64,000 bases of DNA from Umbelopsis ramanniana AG (Eukaryota > Mucoromycota > Umbelopsidomycetes > Umbelopsidales > Umbelopsidaceae). Shown in pieces: positions 48,219 to 59,077 of this stretch (position 1 is its first letter; each line of letters starts with the position of its first letter). Made by a program: the position numbers and the translations under genes. The notes beneath the pieces are model-generated. The model did not search any database and was not told the origin of the DNA. It saw only the letters and a list, made by a program, of their open reading frames with translations. The stretch lies in the NCBI RefSeq assembly GCF_025399195.1, contig NW_026252128.1, positions 153,785 through 217,784 on the forward strand, given 5' to 3'.

Positions 48219-48869
48219 ATGTCGCCAGCCAAGACACGAACTCACAACGAAGACATCGATGAAGATGTTTCCTCTGCAGACGAAGAAATGGCTTTGGAAG
48301 GAACTGAGGATATGATGGAAACTGAAGAGAATACTGAGGATGCTGACGCTGATGCCGAAGAGGCAATGGTGCCCGCTGACAAGATCGAAATTGTAAGTTG
48401 GGAACTTTCATATTAAAACTCTTCACAATCCAGAAGTCAACTAATCACGAACCAAATTTATAGGTTGCTGGAAGTTCTGATCCAACTTGCATGACATTTT
48501 GTTTCAAGGAGGAAGACCATACCTTAGGCAATTCTTTGCGACATATGGTTATGAAAAAGTAAGGAGCTGGCGGGTTTGGCGTTTTCGAATTATTGCATGG
48601 CATGAGAAAGGCCCCCGTATCAGAGAACTAACGTCTTGTGCTTTCATAGCCCTCTTGTTGATTATTGCGGTTATTCTATTCCTCACCCTTCAGAAGCAAA
48701 GATGAACGTCCATATCCAGACAACTGATGCTACAAATGCTGTTGAGGCACTCAACAAGGGTTTTGATGACCTTACCGATTTGTGCCAGCATGTTATCAGC
48801 AAATTCAAGAAGGAATTGAAAAATGGCAACTTCGAGTATTCCCCAGAGGGCAACTGGTCTCAAAATTAG
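48219..48869 (+). CDS. RPC19: RPAC2/RPC19, shared subunit of RNA polymerases I and III
   Basis: Three exons (48219-48392, 48464-48558, 48650-48869) give 162 aa. An acidic Glu/Asp-rich N-terminus of about 55 residues precedes the alpha-like domain with [17 protein letters not shown], then [20 protein letters not shown] and [16 protein letters not shown]. These features are those of AC19/RPAC2, the RPB11/alpha-CTD-less partner that dimerises with AC40 in Pol I and Pol III; RPB11 lacks the long acidic N-terminus and the SIPHPSE motif. Length is similar to yeast Rpc19 (142 aa). The splice between MKN and PL uses a donor whose retained reading would stop immediately. Confidence 0.93.
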
Positions 48870-49730
48870 AATCCATGCAAACTCGTTCAATTCATCATTG
48901 TAATATAATCTCATTTTCAGCGTGCAGCAGTTTATATATTTATTGTGGCAGGTATCTTGGTGGTCGGGAAAAAGTAAATGCAAATGTATCCAGAGACACA
49001 GCGTCGATGGTGTAGTTGCATTGGGTTTAATTAAGTATCGTAACTTATTTAGTTTCATTTTTATAAAATGGAGGCTAGCAATCATGTATACAGACGCCAG
49101 CATCGAGGTGGGAAGTAGCCATCTTTCAGCCGAGGCGTCCAAATATACAAGGCCATGCCTATTTGAATATTCAAAAATTGGCAAAGTTTGAAAATGCTAC
49201 CGGGTTAACGGTAGGGCACGATTATCCTTGCTCGTTAATTTGAGGCAAAGAATTTCGGAGTTCCGAAGGGGAGCGACTTCAAGTCAATTTTATTTAAGAG
49301 GGCCGAGTTGTGGTTGGATCACAAATGAGCACGTATTTAGTTTTCCTAGTCTGATCTTTTAGACGACTATCTCCAGCATATGTAATCAAAACAAAGTTCT
49401 TGTTGGATAAATATCAATTCTAGACTACAAAATCTTATTAGCATTGAGAGTAAAGGAGTTATTTTCTCAATTCCTCTAGAGTCAGTTGAAGTCCTTGTAT
49501 GGTCACATGGCCGTTAAAGCTATAAGTTGAAATTGCTGTCGACCAATAAGCAGTCAGCGCAAATTCAAAGAAATGAAATATCCCTTTGGAAAAATGGCAG
49601 CCAGGCATGTGACTGGCGCTCCTTTTGCATGTGAAATTGGCCATGAAATTCCAGTAAGCAGAAAGGCTGACTTTCCTATTAATTTTCACCTCCACAATCT
49701 CTCCAGACTCATCTCCCTTTCCTTAATCTA
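48870..49730. other. gene-free region between RPC19 and PEX22
   Basis: About 860 bp; no gene, RNA or repeat seen. Confidence 0.4.
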
Positions 49731-50773
49731 ATGGCAACTCCAGTACGCTCAAGGCGCAGTTTAGTCATATGGCTTCTTCGCATGATTGGTTACACCTCGA
49801 TCTCGGTCGCCGTTGTCGCCCTAGTCATCTCGTGGTTTCGACAGTTCCGAAGGAGAATACCCAGGGACGATGGCAGAGCAAATAATAACGGCACTTCGCT
49901 TCGCCGGACGAGCAGTGAAATGAATGAGATTAATGTAATTAACTATTCGTTTTGTGGGAGGCTTAAATTGAATGCAGCGAGATGGAAGTGTACTGACCCT
50001 TATAATACCCTTGTTTACTCCAAAGTCATCGCCATCCAATCCACAGGGAGCTACAGCCAATTCGCTAAGCTCGATAGGATCAAAGTTTCTCGGAGGTGTT
50101 ATGAACGCTACTAATAACGCGCGGAGACGTAAGAGAGTGATGACCATCTCTTTGAAGAATGTAAGTGTGAAGCAGTTACACCAAACTTGACATCATCGTC
50201 AGTGTAGAGCAAAATAGTTCCACGCAGATGCCTTTTTAGATATTTGAAAATTTTGTTGACACATTGACGTCGTCGCAGACTATATTATGGAATCCATCAT
50301 CTGATGTGGATAGCCCAAACCACGCATTTCAGGAAAGAGCCACACACTTACTACAGCACCTTTCCAACTACTATCATATTTACATTATCGTACATATGAA
50401 TTCACCGGCGGAACGGGATCAAATTGACGAAATGCTGACCAATTCTGGCATGTTCAAGTTCATCGACCGTCGCAAATTGTTGTATTGTGAGACAGAAGAA
50501 GGCAAGATACATATGATCCGACATTTGGAACCAGCAGTGCATATAGAAGGCGGTTGGGAAAAGGACGATGGAGAAGATATTGTTCGCAAGATCAGAACGT
50601 TTGTTGGAAAGGTTGTCTGGGTTATCACTCGCCGAAGACGAAGCAGTTTTGGAAAAGAAGGAATCAAGGAAGGAGATGAAGGCATCATTGGCCCCAATGT
50701 CGAAATTACGGAAAAATTAATCGAAAGTACAGTTGCGCGCGAGGCTGGTGTTGTTTTTGAAGCGGAATCCTAG
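49731..50773 (+). CDS. PEX22: PEX22-like peroxisomal membrane anchor
   Basis: Three exons (49731-49934, 50047-50160, 50240-50773) give 283 aa, all phase 0. A basic N-terminus leads into one TM helix (GYTSISVAVVALVISWF) and a cytosolic domain. Diagnostic features of the Pex22 family are RKRVMTISLKN before the first core strand, the IIVHMNS strand, and KLLYCETEEGKIHMIRHLEP followed by VHIEGG. Pex22 is the peroxisomal docking and activating partner of the E2 enzyme Pex4, needed to recycle the Pex5 import receptor by monoubiquitination. The fold is Rossmann-like. The final 70 residues are charged and less conserved. Sequence identity among Pex22 proteins is low, so the call rests on architecture and these motifs. 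Confidence 0.82.
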
Positions 50774-51162
50774 CAAACGAGATAATCCTCTTCTCATATA
50801 ATGGTGCCTGTTACACGGGCAGGTCCCTAAAGTAGTGAGGAGTCACGATTTTCTTATGTATATCAGAAAATTAGCAAATTATAAATCAAAAATCTATATA
50901 CCTTGAAGTTTGAGATACCTTTGAAAATGTTAAAGCTCTTGGACATCGGATAATAAGCGCTTGCTTAATATTTCTTTCACAATATAACTTGTTTCATCTT
51001 CACTTTCAAAGGGTATTACAAGCACCAATCACTTTTTAATTACAACTTTACATAATTGTTTTCTTGTTGTACTTTATAGCTTCTCTTGGGATTATCTATA
51101 AGTTGCTACCTGGTGGCGAATGTTCTAATATGTGATCTAAGTCCAAGTTCAGGCTAGGTGTA
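50774..51162. other. convergent intergenic region
   Basis: About 390 bp, AT-rich, between convergent PEX22 and oxidase genes; nothing else seen. Confidence 0.4.
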
Positions 51163-52947
51163 TCAAACACGCCTGAACAAATTTTCTGGGTCATATTTTT
51201 TCTTGAGTTGTATAATCTTCAGATAATTAATGCCAAATTCTCTGGCACCACCTCGGAAGTCTTCATGGTTTCCATACAGTCTGTAGTCATCACCTCCTGT
51301 TGATACTAGCTTTTGAAATTCCTTCTGCCACTCGATGACCTTGCTCTCTGCTGCAGGGTCTGTCCAATTGGCTCCAATACCAACATCAAAGTTGGCATCT
51401 CGCCAACAGAATGCCATATCGGTTCGCTTCTTTTTGAGAATGCCATCAGGTTGAATGCAAAGTGTCAGGCAACCAGTTTTGGCTGCGCTGGGAACCGTCT
51501 CATACAAATGATCTAACGAGTCCAATAGCTTTCTGATGTGCTGAGGATCCAAAGGAGGTGTAAGATTGCCTGATGCAAAGCGGATGTTATCGTCAGTGTA
51601 GACATCCTTGCCTTCAGACAAGGTATTGATACGCCAGTAAGGCATTTCTGCTGTCGCATTGATAGTAGGTCTTAGTTGAAGTAACGGTGCAAAGTTGGTA
51701 AGTGCTTCCTCTTCTGTGCCGTTGTAAAAGCACATAATGGTTATGCCAGCGACACCGCCAACCCCTTTGCCAAGGACAAGCTCAGCAGCTCCCTTGAGGT
51801 CTTTCTGATTATACCAAGTGTTCAGAGCGTTGATAATGGATTCGTATTGGAATCCAGGGAAGCTCAGTGGTCCTCCCCAAATACTCTTACGTTGCTCATG
51901 CGCTCGTATGACAAACTGCAATGAAATGGAGTTGAGGGGCGTGCACACGCAACGAGGCATGATCAAAAATAAGCTTACCTTGATGGCCACACCAAGACGG
52001 CTACCAGCTCCACGAATACCAAAGAACAAGTCTGAGTTTTCTTCTTCACTAGCCCATACAATCGATCCATCAGCAAGTACAATTTGTGCTGCAATAAGAT
52101 TATCAACAGCGAGTCTGAGCCGAAATGGAATAAGGTTAAGTAAATAATCCGCAGCTCTATAAGCATAGATAGAGCTTGAAACTTACCCATACTCTCCAGC
52201 TAGATACCCATATCCTCCGTGAAGGATGAGACCACCAACGCCAACATGACTAGTCGATCCACTGACTGTGATAAATACAGATATCAGTTAAAGAATCTCA
52301 ACAAATGAAACGGACTAAATCGCAAAACGTACCGCAACTTAGGCCATATTCCGCTGCAACTCGGCTGACGTCCCTCCAAAGAGCTCCACCACCTGCGATG
52401 ATGGTTTTTTCGTCTGCTTTGGCAGTGACTGAGTTCATGAGACCCAGGTCAATTACTATGCCACCATCAGAGCTCGAAGCACCTCCCGGAGAATGGCCAC
52501 CACACTTTACAGTGAAATGGACCTTGTGAGACTTTGCAAGAAGGATCTATTAAAGAGAAAGTTTTAGCATGATATGCTGACAAATGAATGTGTTCAACAA
52601 ATACTTGCGATTTTAGAAACATCCTCAGGGGTTCCAGGTTTGATAACGGCCAGAGCAGGCTTTATCGCACATTTGGACCATCTTCTGATAGCATCGGTAT
52701 ACAGTTTCCCGTCTGTCTCTGTTATAACCTGAGCATTTTGTGAAAGTGAATTCTGAAAACTCCTTAGTTGAGATTCTTTGAGGTCTTTCGATTCGGATGC
52801 CATATTGGACAATTTAGGTTTGAGTCGAAAAAAATTGGGTTTTGCAGGTGTAGGTTGGGTTGAGATGACAGAGGGGTCTTGAGGAACTCCTTGAGTGTTT
52901 TCGAAAAAAGCGGCGAAAGCGGGATCAACACCACAGAACTGGCACAT
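51163..52947 (-). CDS. FAD-linked oxidase, berberine-bridge-enzyme-like (PCMH fold)
   Basis: About six exons, near 530 aa. The FAD-binding PCMH domain has AVIKPGTPEDVSKI, FTVKCGGHSPGG (the His of GGHS is the usual 8-alpha covalent FAD site), GGIVIDLG, a later GSTSHVGVGGLILHGGYG and the LAVDNLIAAQIVLADG strand; a substrate domain follows, and the C-terminal BBE motif NYLKIIQLKKKYDPENLF ends the protein. The second Cys that makes FAD bicovalent in berberine bridge enzymes is not present in the GSTSHVGVG stretch, so binding should be monocovalent. There is no clear signal peptide; the start MCQFCGVDPAFAAFF has two Cys near the N-terminus. Substrate unknown (family includes oligosaccharide, nicotine and alkaloid oxidases). 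Confidence 0.85.
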
Positions 52948-53785
52948 TTCAAAGTACAGCCAAGTATTGTATCCTACAGTGCTTAAATATTATTTGCGCC
53001 TCTGATAAACATTTAAACTCCGTATCAAACGCTGATCTGAGGCTAAATGAAGTAAATCAGAGCTATCTTCGAACATTACATTGTTGTTTACCTCAGAGAG
53101 ACCGACAGCTTCCAGGTTTAGTGTATCCAGTCTACTTGCTTTAGCGGCACCACAAATTACCCACTAAAGAGGTACCCAACTCATCATGGTCAGTCAATAA
53201 GGGATCTCCTGACTGTGTCAGCAAACTTACTTCGATGAAAATAGTTTGAGCACACTTCTCGATATAAACGCACAAGTAAGATAGAAAGTCAGTATAAGAG
53301 AGAATCTAATATCAACAGCAGCTCCTAAACCGACTGACTAACCAATGTAAATCAGTTGAACCTTTGAAATGTTAGGCAGGCCATTAAACCTCTATGTTGT
53401 TCGCATTAAACTCGTCAGCCAAACAGCCATATAGTGACAGGCTATGATAGCCCTTCGTGAATTTTATATGGATTTATGAAACTTTGTAAAACTCTAATTT
53501 TAGCAGTGGTATGGATTTGAGCCAGCAGGTTGCGGCAAAGAGTTACGAATGCCAGCAAAAATCTATCCTGGATGGCTCAATCGGTATAGACAGGAGACGG
53601 CCGCACAGCAAGTTTTCGACAGCCTGCGACCTCATCTAAGAACCTCAACAGCATTAATGCTACGAATACAGTTCTCTCCTACGAGAGGTTTAGATATTTT
53701 TACACTAGTCGGTAGGTCACTTCTCATTTTCAACAGTACATCAAAAAGTATATGCAATCTGACGGCAAAATAATTTCGAATTCAC
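52948..53785. other. gene-free region
   Basis: About 840 bp with no supported gene. A 74-codon frame at 53549-53773 looks spurious. A weak tRNA-like stretch near 53505-53535 lacks a paired T-stem. Confidence 0.35.
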
Positions 53786-53955
53786 AGTTGAGAACGTTCA
53801 ACCCTCCCAGGCAACAAAGGCGAACATGCTAGCGTGGCATGGAGATCTAGGACACAATAGATATATTTATTATTATTATTTATATTACTGAGAATAAAAG
53901 CGTGGCTATAGAGCCTATAACCACATCCCTGTCCTCTTTCCGCCATCTATCAGTA
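53786..53955. repeat. partial relative of the MITE-like element
   Basis: Bases 53786-53820 match 56266-56300 at 31 of 35 positions, and the CCTATAACCACATCC stretch with following CCTC and TTCCG (53914-53943) matches 56309-56338 closely. Between them lies an AT-rich tract with TAT/ATT repeats (about 53867-53888). The left inverted-repeat arm is missing, so this is an internal-plus-right-end fragment. Confidence 0.6.
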
Positions 53956-54109
53956 TGCACGCTCGCCCTAGAAGATTGAAAAGCCGATCAAGCACTCCTC
54001 CTTTATAGCCTTATTGAAAGAATGGTAACACTATATTGGCATCTAACAATAAAAATATACAAATAACTTTGTCATCTAGTCAGCAGCGGCTTTAGATCAG
54101 TTCATCTGT

Positions 54110-55506
54110 CTATGAAGCTACGATGCAAGCTTTGAAACTGTTTGTAAGTTGTTCACGATCCAGCTGCTTGCCGATGAAGACTAACTTGTTTGTTCTGTCC
54201 TCGTCAGGTCTCCAAGCTCTGTCTTGCTGACCATCAAACATCTGAAAACCGGTTATTATATTTGCCAGTGATAAATCAAACTACGAATATAATTTACCAT
54301 ATGAACACCTTGAAACACAAATCGATCTTGCTCGCCTTTGACATTGAGAATCCCCTTCATACGATAAATGTTCTGGCCATTAGCAGCCAATAGGCTTTGT
54401 ACCCAACTGTTTAAAAGATCAAAATCCAATTCTCCCGGAGCGGAAATTCCAACAGACGTTACGGAGACGTCATGTCGATTGTGGTTCTAAGGACTATATT
54501 TAGCTATTTGACCCGCAAGCTTATGTTTAAAACCTGTACTTACATGATTATGACCATCATTGTCGCAGCCTTGCTCATCACAGGGCACTGAATCGTGCAT
54601 AAAGTCCGGCTCACGCTCTAACACCTTTTCGAGATCGAAACCTCGAACGTCTAGAATTTCATCTAAAGGTACTTTTCCAAACTGTGATTTAATGATTTCT
54701 GCAGATGGATTAATGGCGGATAGCTTCGCTTGTAAAGTATTCTGCTCTTGTTCATCGGGTATGAGATCCAACTTGTTGAGAACTAGACGGTCTGCGAACG
54801 CAATTTGTTTCTGCAATTCTTCTGAGTCCAGATGCATCTGAAAATGTTTCGAGTCGACCATGGTCACAATAGCGTCAATTTGAAATGCATCCTGAACAGT
54901 TTTGTCCATAAAGAATGTCTTGAATAGAAGGGTTACCTAAGTGAATAAGATATAAACATCACTGGTTCCATTCTTTACCTGAACGACGGGGCCAGGATCA
55001 GCAAGACCAGTGGTTTCTAATAAAATCATGTCGAATTTGCCTTGCTTTTTTTCCACTAATTCGTGTAGAATGCGCACAAGATCACCGCGTACCTACATTG
55101 TTAAAAAAAATTTAACATCGTCCTCTCTATACTACTGCACGATGCTAGAAAAATCAGCTGATGCTTTACCCTGCAGCAAATACTTTTTATGATGTGAGCA
55201 TGGTCAGTCGAACCTTTGAGCATTTGTGGGAAAGATATACATACCAACCATTCTGCGTCTCGAATATTTCGTCTCCTGCGTCAACTATGAGGTCGCTGTC
55301 CACTGCTATCTCGCCAAACTCATTCTCTATCACTGCCACCCTTTTGCCGTGTGATGCCTTGAGGACATAATTTATAAGCGTCGTCTAAAAAGCATATGTT
55401 AGACCTCCTATCAATCTTTTAGTCGAGATGTTGAGCATATTACTTTTCCACTTCCGAGGAAGCCGGTCAAAATTGTGACAGGAATCCTCTTATTCGGTTC
55501 CTCCAT
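54110..55506 (-). CDS. CobW/COG0523 GTPase, ZNG1-type metal chaperone
   Basis: At least six exons, near 370 aa. Exon 1 (55444-55506) ends inside the Walker A TGFLGSGK; exon 2 (55245-55384) has TTLIN, ENEFGE and the switch region ending ETQNG; a 13-nt microexon (55170-55182) supplies most of CICC; exon 4 starts at 55092 with VRGDLVRIL and carries LLETTGLADP (Walker B) and, later, LNKLDL (guanine specificity NKxD). A His/Asp/Cys stretch (CDEQGCDNDGHNH) lies in the linker before the CobW C-terminal domain (FVFQGVHMMFDG). COG0523 proteins deliver Zn2+ or other metals to client enzymes; ZNG1 activates methionine aminopeptidase 1. The CxCC motif (about residues 68-71) binds the metal. Client unknown here. 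Confidence 0.88.
55170..55182 (-). other. 13-nt microexon encoding the CxCC core
   Basis: On the minus strand the exon is preceded by ...AAAAAG and followed by GTAAAG. With exon 2 ending GG-T/TG it completes Cys-Ile-Cys-Cys-Arg; the next exon starts GTACGC (Val-Arg) in phase. Total coding length up to this point (216 nt) is divisible by three, and the join restores GC.CC.VRGDL, the family motif. No other joining I tried gives that motif. Confidence 0.8.
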
Positions 55507-56176
55507 TATCGTTCTTGATTCCTCTACCTTCCTTCGGTAGAAAATTAAAATGTTGAATTGCCGGTCACAAATGCTCTTTCCAGCGTGCCTGGACGTTCAC
55601 AATTTCCCAACCCGGAAAACAATATCTATGAAATAGAACCACACCTGACTTCACGAATCTATTCATGACCAACGGCTATTCTTCAGCAAGTAACAGAGTT
55701 GCCTATGAGATTTTTCTTTTCAGTGAGACAATGCCTTTACGCTTATCTTTTGAGCAATTCGAGACTGCCAGTAGACGCTCTTACACTGGTCTGTATCAGC
55801 GCTTCTGCAACGACTGTCCACGCCTTCGCAAAAGAGGGAGGACTACAACAAATTTAATAATGGATACAGACACTGCGGTCTTTACGCGGTCTTTACGCGT
55901 ATATTCTCATCTTGCTCTAGCTCCATCATTGCATTATGTCAAGGTATATAGATATTGCGGGCTCTCACGTTTATTTCTATCGATCATATGCAAAGTCTTG
56001 CAAGCGAGGACAAAAACTACTTTTACCGATGCTTACTTATTTCTGCCATTGTATCTAACATTTTTTTCTTATGTCTGTCGCAATGCTTATCACGCAGCCA
56101 TTCAGATACCATCAGTGAAATTGAATTGGCGCTGTATATGAAAAGATAAAAAGTTCGCTTTGAAGCACTGAACCGA
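55507..56176. other. gene-poor stretch with one uncharacterised ORF
   Basis: A 158-codon ATG frame (55665-56141, +) contains two weakly hydrophobic patches and Cys/Arg-rich stretches but no domain I recognise. It may be chance or a small unrecognised protein; I do not call it a gene. A direct repeat GGTCTTTACGC occurs twice in tandem near 55877-55899. Confidence 0.2.
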
Positions 56177-56364
56177 ATTCAAAAAGCTACTACTGTTACT
56201 TGGCGGAATGGGGACGAGGATGTGGTGGCCTCCCTCCCAAGAACAGATAAAACCACAAAATTTTTAGTTGGAAACGTTCAACCCTCCCAGTCTACAAAGG
56301 CTCTAGGGCCTATAACCACATCCTCGCCCTCATTCCGTCAAGTAACAGTAGTAGCCTTTTGAAT
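56177..56364. mobile_element. MITE-like element with 50-bp terminal inverted repeats
   Basis: The left arm 56177-56226 and the right arm 56315-56364 are inverted copies matching at 46 of 50 positions; an 88-bp unique core lies between them. The whole element is 188 bp with no coding capacity. A clean target-site duplication could not be read from the flanks. A partial relative lies at 53786-53955. It fits a non-autonomous DNA transposon (MITE). Confidence 0.75.
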
Positions 56365-56848
56365 AGATGGTAATTGAGTGTTTCAAAAACTCAAATATAA
56401 GCATTGGTTGTTCTGGAGGGTCAGAGTATTTCCAAGCCTACCGGCCAGATTATTGACGTCATTCGTATTTCATTGCATTGTACATAGCACACAAGCAATT
56501 ACACCGCATATTGAGAGTAGTCAAAAAGTCATGGTTTGCTTCACAAGATATGCATAAGTAACGTTTTTCTATAAGCCGGAATAGTTGCGATATACTGACT
56601 TGGTCGATACCTGAGTTTAAAAACTGAACGATATCGTCAACATTGCTTTGAATCTTCAGAATCCGTGTCATTGGACATAATTGCATATAGTCAGTCTATA
56701 CTGTGAAAGGACCTCGTTCATATTAGTTCTGATAAAAAGAACTGCAAATTTTATTTAATGCATTTAACATTCGTGTTGTGCGCTTTTGAGAATATACAGG
56801 TGCTTTGTTCCAAGTTTACTAGCCAGTCTTTGACGGCGATACCATATA

Positions 56849-57260
56849 TTAAGCTGTCGCCTCGCTCTTGAGGGCGGCCTTTGCACGTTCCTGTTCATCC
56901 CGGTCTCCGTAAATGAGATTATATCTCTGCCGAGTAGTTTCATCTAACATGGCAGCGCGGCCACGTCTCTCGAACTGGACCATGTAGCGGTCTGAAAGAT
57001 GGGCACCGCCACCTAACGCAAAAGCCATACAGATATAAAACTATATACATTGAGAGATAAGTATAGTGTTGAAGCTGCCACGATACCGGCTGTAATCATA
57101 CCTTGTTTTGTACTGGAGTCTTTCTAAAACCCGGGAAAAAGGCAGACGCTAGGGTAGTAGCAAACAAACCAACGCAACCCCATTGAGCGGCACCTATTGC
57201 GAAACCCTTCATGGCATATCGTCCAGCTTCTTCTTGTTGTTCTTTGCTGATGACTCTCAT
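56849..57260 (-). CDS. small membrane protein, Rcf2/Rcf3 (HIG1-type) N-terminal-like
   Basis: Two exons (57102-57260, 56849-57040) encode 116 aa. The layout is a charged start MRVISKEQQEEAGRYAMKG, a Gly/Ala helix-like segment ending FFPGFRKTPVQNK and a second segment FYICMAFALGGGAHLSDRY with charged ends. The order M-x-I-x-EE...KG...GA, then FP.FR..., then the second hydrophobic helix ending in an acidic/basic boundary resembles the N-terminal half of yeast Rcf2 and Rcf3, mitochondrial inner-membrane supercomplex factors. The intron is internal and stops translation if retained (codon TGA). Assignment is moderate because the domain is short and Rcf homologies are weak. Confidence 0.55.
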
Positions 57261-57528
57261 TGATAAAGTCGTACGTTATTTGGTATAAGAATAAGTTGCG
57301 AAAAGAGATGCATTGTTCGGAGCAACCGGCAATACATTTTTTTGAGTCGGAACAATTGGAAGCCAGCATGTACTTCCAGCCGAAGCAAGTCACGCCAGGT
57401 GAAATGCCTTCCAGCAAAACAAGGTCCGCTTTGAAACGGGAAACCAGAAACATGAAAGAAAAAAAAAACCTGCAAGACGCTTAAATGTAGGTCATTCTGC
57501 AATTCTTTGATTTATTGATTGTTGAATT

Positions 57529-59077
57529 TTATCCAATAACAGTAAAAGCGCGATAAATCTCCAAACCATCTCTGTCAGCTTTAAACTTGACGGGAACATT
57601 AGCACCAATGAAGTAAACATATCCGGCACGAAGAGGGAAGTCACTTTCAGTCTTGAGGCTCTCGCCTGTTAAAGATCCTTCGCCACCAGTAACAATGAAA
57701 ATACTTGGGCCCTTGACACCTTGATGTACTTCAGTTTCGTCCGCTTTGAGGGAAGTCAGAACAACAGAAAATTCATCAATTGGGGGGTCATAGAGTAATG
57801 AATGAGGGCTAAAGTTTGAACCTGTCATCAATTGAGATTTTGCGGAGCCATAGCGATAGGTAAGCATATCCACTAGTACAGTAACGTCTTTGAACTTTGG
57901 CGTCAATCCAGCTCGGACCACATTGTCACTGGCAGCCATGCATTCCACACAGTCTATGTGTCAAATTTGTTAGCATAACATAATAAAATAGTGTCAATCT
58001 TCGCTTAAGAACAAACCTCCAGACAAGTAGGCGTGAGGCTCGTTGGCACCCAAGAAAATAGCCTCGCCAGGCGCAAGTTTGATATAGTTCAACATAAGAA
58101 CAGAAAATACGCCAATATCACCGCCCGGGTATTGCTGATCTAGTCGTGTGATGAGTTCTGGTAAAATGCCGTCTTGACCTTTGACTCTATCGACGAGTGC
58201 GTTGAGCTGCTTGGTGATCTCCGGCTGTTCCTTGTTCATTAAGGCAGAGAAAAGAGTCTTCAATGCTGCCTTATTCTGTGTGACGCTACTTTCGTCAGTT
58301 GAATGACTTGACTGCTTTACGGTTGCAATGAATTTGGAAGCAACATCCTGTCCAACAATATTGGCAAATTCAGGAAATTGCTCTAAATGTCCTGCAATTT
58401 CTTCCAATGGACGGAATCCACACAAAGCTTCAAATGGCGTGATTGCTATAGCCATCTCAGGCTGTGATAAAACGTGTCAGCATCATTTGTTATAAAAGAA
58501 AAGAGACAACGTTATCCTTAAAGTTAACCTTATGGTTGGGATCCTGGATATAACATTGTATATATATCAGTACGCTGCATTTGTCGGACATTGGTACAAA
58601 CTAATCATAACCAGTTACCTTGTAAACGTTCGGGAACTCTTTGAAAAGTTTAGCGCCAAGCGTTTTGTCGGGATGAGCCTGAATCGAAAGGGCTTTTCTT
58701 ATCGACAAAATCTTAAACAAGAAGGGTAGATCACCTTCATATTGTTGGTAGACCTCTGGAGTACTTAGATTTTGATCGGCTGATATGAGGTCTTTCAACG
58801 CCTTGGATTCTTGGTTGTCCTTCGTCATTGTATAAGACGGTGCGTTTGGGTGAGTTCCCATCCACAACTGATTGATGTGATTAGAACGCTAACACAATTG
58901 ACGCGGTTAGTGTACATAATCACCATGACATACCTCGGCATATGGAGTTGAGCTGTCAGTCGTAGTTCCGCTTGCTCTGGCGAATTCAGCCACTTTGGAA
59001 ACATCACCTAGCTTTCCCCAATCGTAAGACTGAGTCTGTGCCTTCAGGCGGTAAATGGCGGGTTCTGCTGATGACAT
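57529..59077 (-). CDS. PMI40: mannose-6-phosphate isomerase (type I PMI)
   Basis: At least three exons, near 430 aa (yeast Pmi40 is 429). Conserved stretches: QSYDWGKLG near the start, YAEVWMGTHPNAPS, the zinc-site motif SIQAHPDK, PFEALCGFRP, and GEAIFLGANEPHAYLSGDCVE, containing further metal ligands and catalytic residues. It interconverts fructose-6-phosphate and mannose-6-phosphate, supplying GDP-mannose for mannan, N- and O-glycans and GPI anchors. The start is the ATG at 59077. A mannosyltransferase gene of the Mnn9 family lies about 1.5 kb away, but the two are divergent and a functional linkage is not needed. Confidence 0.93.

Noticed and set aside
49459-49695. 78-codon minus-strand frame just upstream of PEX22
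   Set aside because: Overlaps the PEX22 promoter/leader, has no recognisable motif and no splice partners.
22522-52947. a secondary-metabolite cluster formed by MATE carrier, UGTs and FAD oxidase
   Set aside because: The genes are 15-30 kb apart with housekeeping genes between them and no core synthase is present.
53505-53535. tRNA-like TGGATTTGAGCC stretch
   Set aside because: The flanking bases do not form a T-stem, unlike the real relic at 38495.
53549-53773. 74-codon plus-strand frame
   Set aside because: Short, featureless and in a gene-free AT-rich stretch.
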